A stretch of 64,000 nucleotides of DNA from an uncultured Bacteroidales bacterium (GTDB taxonomy: Bacteria > Bacteroidota > Bacteroidia > Bacteroidales > WCHB1-69), in the NCBI GenBank assembly GCA_934699095.1, contig CAKUVI010000004.1:1-64000 (forward strand), in the 5' to 3' direction. The notes under the pieces were generated by a model. It did not search any database and was not told the DNA's origin. It was given only the letters and a program-made list of their open reading frames with translations. Positions 62,638-64,000 of this stretch are shown here, piece by piece (within the stretch, counting starts at the first letter, position 1; the number at the start of each line of letters is the position of its first letter). The position numbers and the translations under genes are program-made.

Positions 62638-63714
62638 TCAGTTTAGACTGACTCTTGGATCAAGCCACCCGTAAATGATATCGCACACAATATTGATTAT
62701 CACCAATATTATTGAAACATACAGCAGAGAGCCCATGACAACCGGAAAGTCGTATTTGTCAAGGCCGTCCAAGATAACCACTCCCATGCCTTTCCAATCG
62801 AAGATATATTCCACAAAAACAGCTCCTGCGAGCAGACTGGCAAGCCAGCCCGATATTGCTGTTATCACAGGATTAAGGGCGTTTTTGAGGGCATGTTTGA
62901 CAATTATGGTAGTACGGCTCAGTCCTTTTGCTTTAGCGGTGCGTATGTAATCCTGCGACAATACATCCAACAACGAATTCTTGGTAAGCTCTATTACCAC
63001 TGCCAAAGGACGAATTCCAAGGGTCAAAGCCGGCAAAATCAAGTTTTTAAGGTTTACATATTGACCTGCTCCATAATCGTCAACGGTGTATAGGCTGCCG
63101 AACATGTTCAGGCCTGTGATATCAGACAAAAGAAATGCAAAAATCCATGCAAAGAGAATAGCCGCAAAAAACGACGGCACTGACATTCCCAACACTGATA
63201 CTGCCAAAGCCGTCTTGTCGAACCAAGTATCCTTGTATAAGGCGCAAAAAATGCCGATTATGATTCCTACAATAAGAGCAAAAAAGATAGAAACAATAGC
63301 CAAAAGCATAGTCTTTGGAAATGCTTCGGCTATTATTTCGGCCACCGGTCTTTTACTTTGGTAGGATCGTCGCAGATAAGGGGCTTTCAGCACAATTGCT
63401 GATTTCTTCATCTGAAGCACTTTGACGTAGTGATAGTTGTCATCATTAAGATAGAAAAACGACTCTTTATCGTCAGTTTTGTGCCATGAAACAGGGGAAA
63501 CATCATTAAGATAGGCCAGATATTGGACACCTAACGGCAGATCGAGACCCATCTCTTTACGAATAGCTTCTTCCGTGTCGAGGTCGCTGCGCTGCCCCAT
63601 AATCATACGGGCCGGGTCTGAGGGCAGCACAGTAAACAGGAAGAACACAAGCGTCACCACTCCCAACATAAGGAGCAATCCATAGCCTATTTTCTTTATG
63701 ATGTATCTTAACAC
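62638..63714 (-). CDS. oligopeptide ABC transporter permease
   Basis: A 358-residue permease of the DppB/OppB family with about six membrane spans. Motifs are the N-terminal LPSDPARMIMGQRSDL and the EAA loop region (SLLDVLSQDYIRTAKAKGLSRTTIIVKHALKNA). It forms a peptide importer with a DppC-like partner and ATPases, none in this window. It starts 26 bases after the infB stop. A solute-binding lipoprotein of the same family lies 36 kb away. The FISUMP remnant follows within 25 bases. Confidence 0.92.
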   Translation of the reverse strand: MLRYIIKKIGYGLLLMLGVVTLVFFLFTVLPSDPARMIMGQRSDLDTEEAIRKEMGLDLPLGVQYLAYLNDVSPVSWHKTDDKESFFYLNDDNYHYVKVLQMKKSAIVLKAPYLRRSYQSKRPVAEIIAEAFPKTMLLAIVSIFFALIVGIIIGIFCALYKDTWFDKTALAVSVLGMSVPSFFAAILFAWIFAFLLSDITGLNMFGSLYTVDDYGAGQYVNLKNLILPALTLGIRPLAVVIELTKNSLLDVLSQDYIRTAKAKGLSRTTIIVKHALKNALNPVITAISGWLASLLAGAVFVEYIFDWKGMGVVILDGLDKYDFPVVMGSLLYVSIILVIINIVCDIIYGWLDPRVSLN

Positions 63715-63740
63715 AGCAAGATTATTGTGTCAGATGATTA

Positions 63741-64000
63741 TTATTTGCCGAAAGCAACCTCGTATTCTTCGTAACCTTCAATAATATCACCCACTTTAAT
63801 ATCGTTGCATCCATCGATATTCAGACCGCAGTCTTGGCCTGCCACAACCTCTTTCACATCGTCTTTGAATCTGCGCAGGGAGCCTAATTTGCCGGTATAG
63901 ATAACGATACCGTCGCGGATAAGGCGAATCTTGGTATTGCGCTGGAGCTTGCCATCCAGAACCATACCACCGGCCACATTGCCGACCTTTGAAATATGGA
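63741..64000 (-). CDS. infB: translation initiation factor IF-2, C-terminal part
   Basis: The last 86 codons of infB; the gene runs off the window edge. The sequence [20 protein letters not shown] to the end, with [20 protein letters not shown], is the C-terminal tRNA-binding domain of IF-2. The stop is 26 bases before the permease start. Confidence 0.93.
   Translation of the reverse strand, partial: HISKVGNVAGGMVLDGKLQRNTKIRLIRDGIVIYTGKLGSLRRFKDDVKEVVAGQDCGLNIDGCNDIKVGDIIEGYEEYEVAFGK

Overview
The window looks like chromosome from an anaerobic member of the Bacteroidales (Bacteroidetes), probably an uncultured gut or rumen type. Signs seen directly are: many promoters of the Bacteroidetes form (TAnnTTTGC-like -7 box shortly before start codons); a C-terminal type IX secretion sorting domain; paired FISUMP (Fibrobacter paralogous) domains; a short D-3-phosphoglycerate dehydrogenase with Lys in place of the catalytic His; tandem rubrerythrins; and a TonB/ExbB/ExbD/ExbD set. 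The exact genus cannot be read from the sequence.

Layout. 1-740 is gene-free with degenerate palindromes. 739-6200 (minus) holds a sigma factor split by an in-frame amber codon with its membrane partner, folP, a T9SS cargo protein, tRNA-Arg(CCT) and an OmpA/TPR lipoprotein. 6201-7151 is gene-free and carries a MITE-like inverted-repeat element. 7152-15392 (plus) holds a lipoprotein, tilS, a metallophosphoesterase, sufS, an SDR and a Na/Pi symporter. 15478-25835 is a surface-polysaccharide region: two glycosyltransferases, a YfhO membrane protein, an AAA ATPase, an hddA/hddC heptose-nucleotide pair, an acyltransferase and a sugar-transfer ATP-grasp protein. 25848-31747 (minus) is a cell-wall operon: ddl, two GH73/LysM paralogs (one lacking the catalytic Glu), an M23 peptidase and a peptide-binding lipoprotein. 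31841-38450 holds an ABC exporter, gpsA, a FemAB/GNAT-like protein, ferredoxin and sufCD. 38523-46503 holds tonB, an ATP-grasp protein, uvrB, yicC and the exbB/exbD/exbD cluster.

46568-57668 holds tRNA-Ser(GGA), serC, a four-helix-bundle (S23/IVP) gene enclosed by inverted arrays of 8-bp repeats, serA, two rubrerythrins, two small lipoproteins, purC, queA, purM, nfo and a Ser/Thr kinase. 57665-64000 (minus) holds a giant FISUMP protein, an AbiEi-Fic fusion with three operator-like repeats at exact 31-bp spacing, a FISUMP pseudogene remnant, an oligopeptide ABC permease and the 3' end of infB.

Most genes are housekeeping. The parts that deserve a second look are the repeat-enclosed S23 gene inside the serC-serA pair, the Fic gene with its 31-bp operator array, the GH73 active/inactive pair, the split sigma factor, the MITE-like element and the FISUMP remnant.
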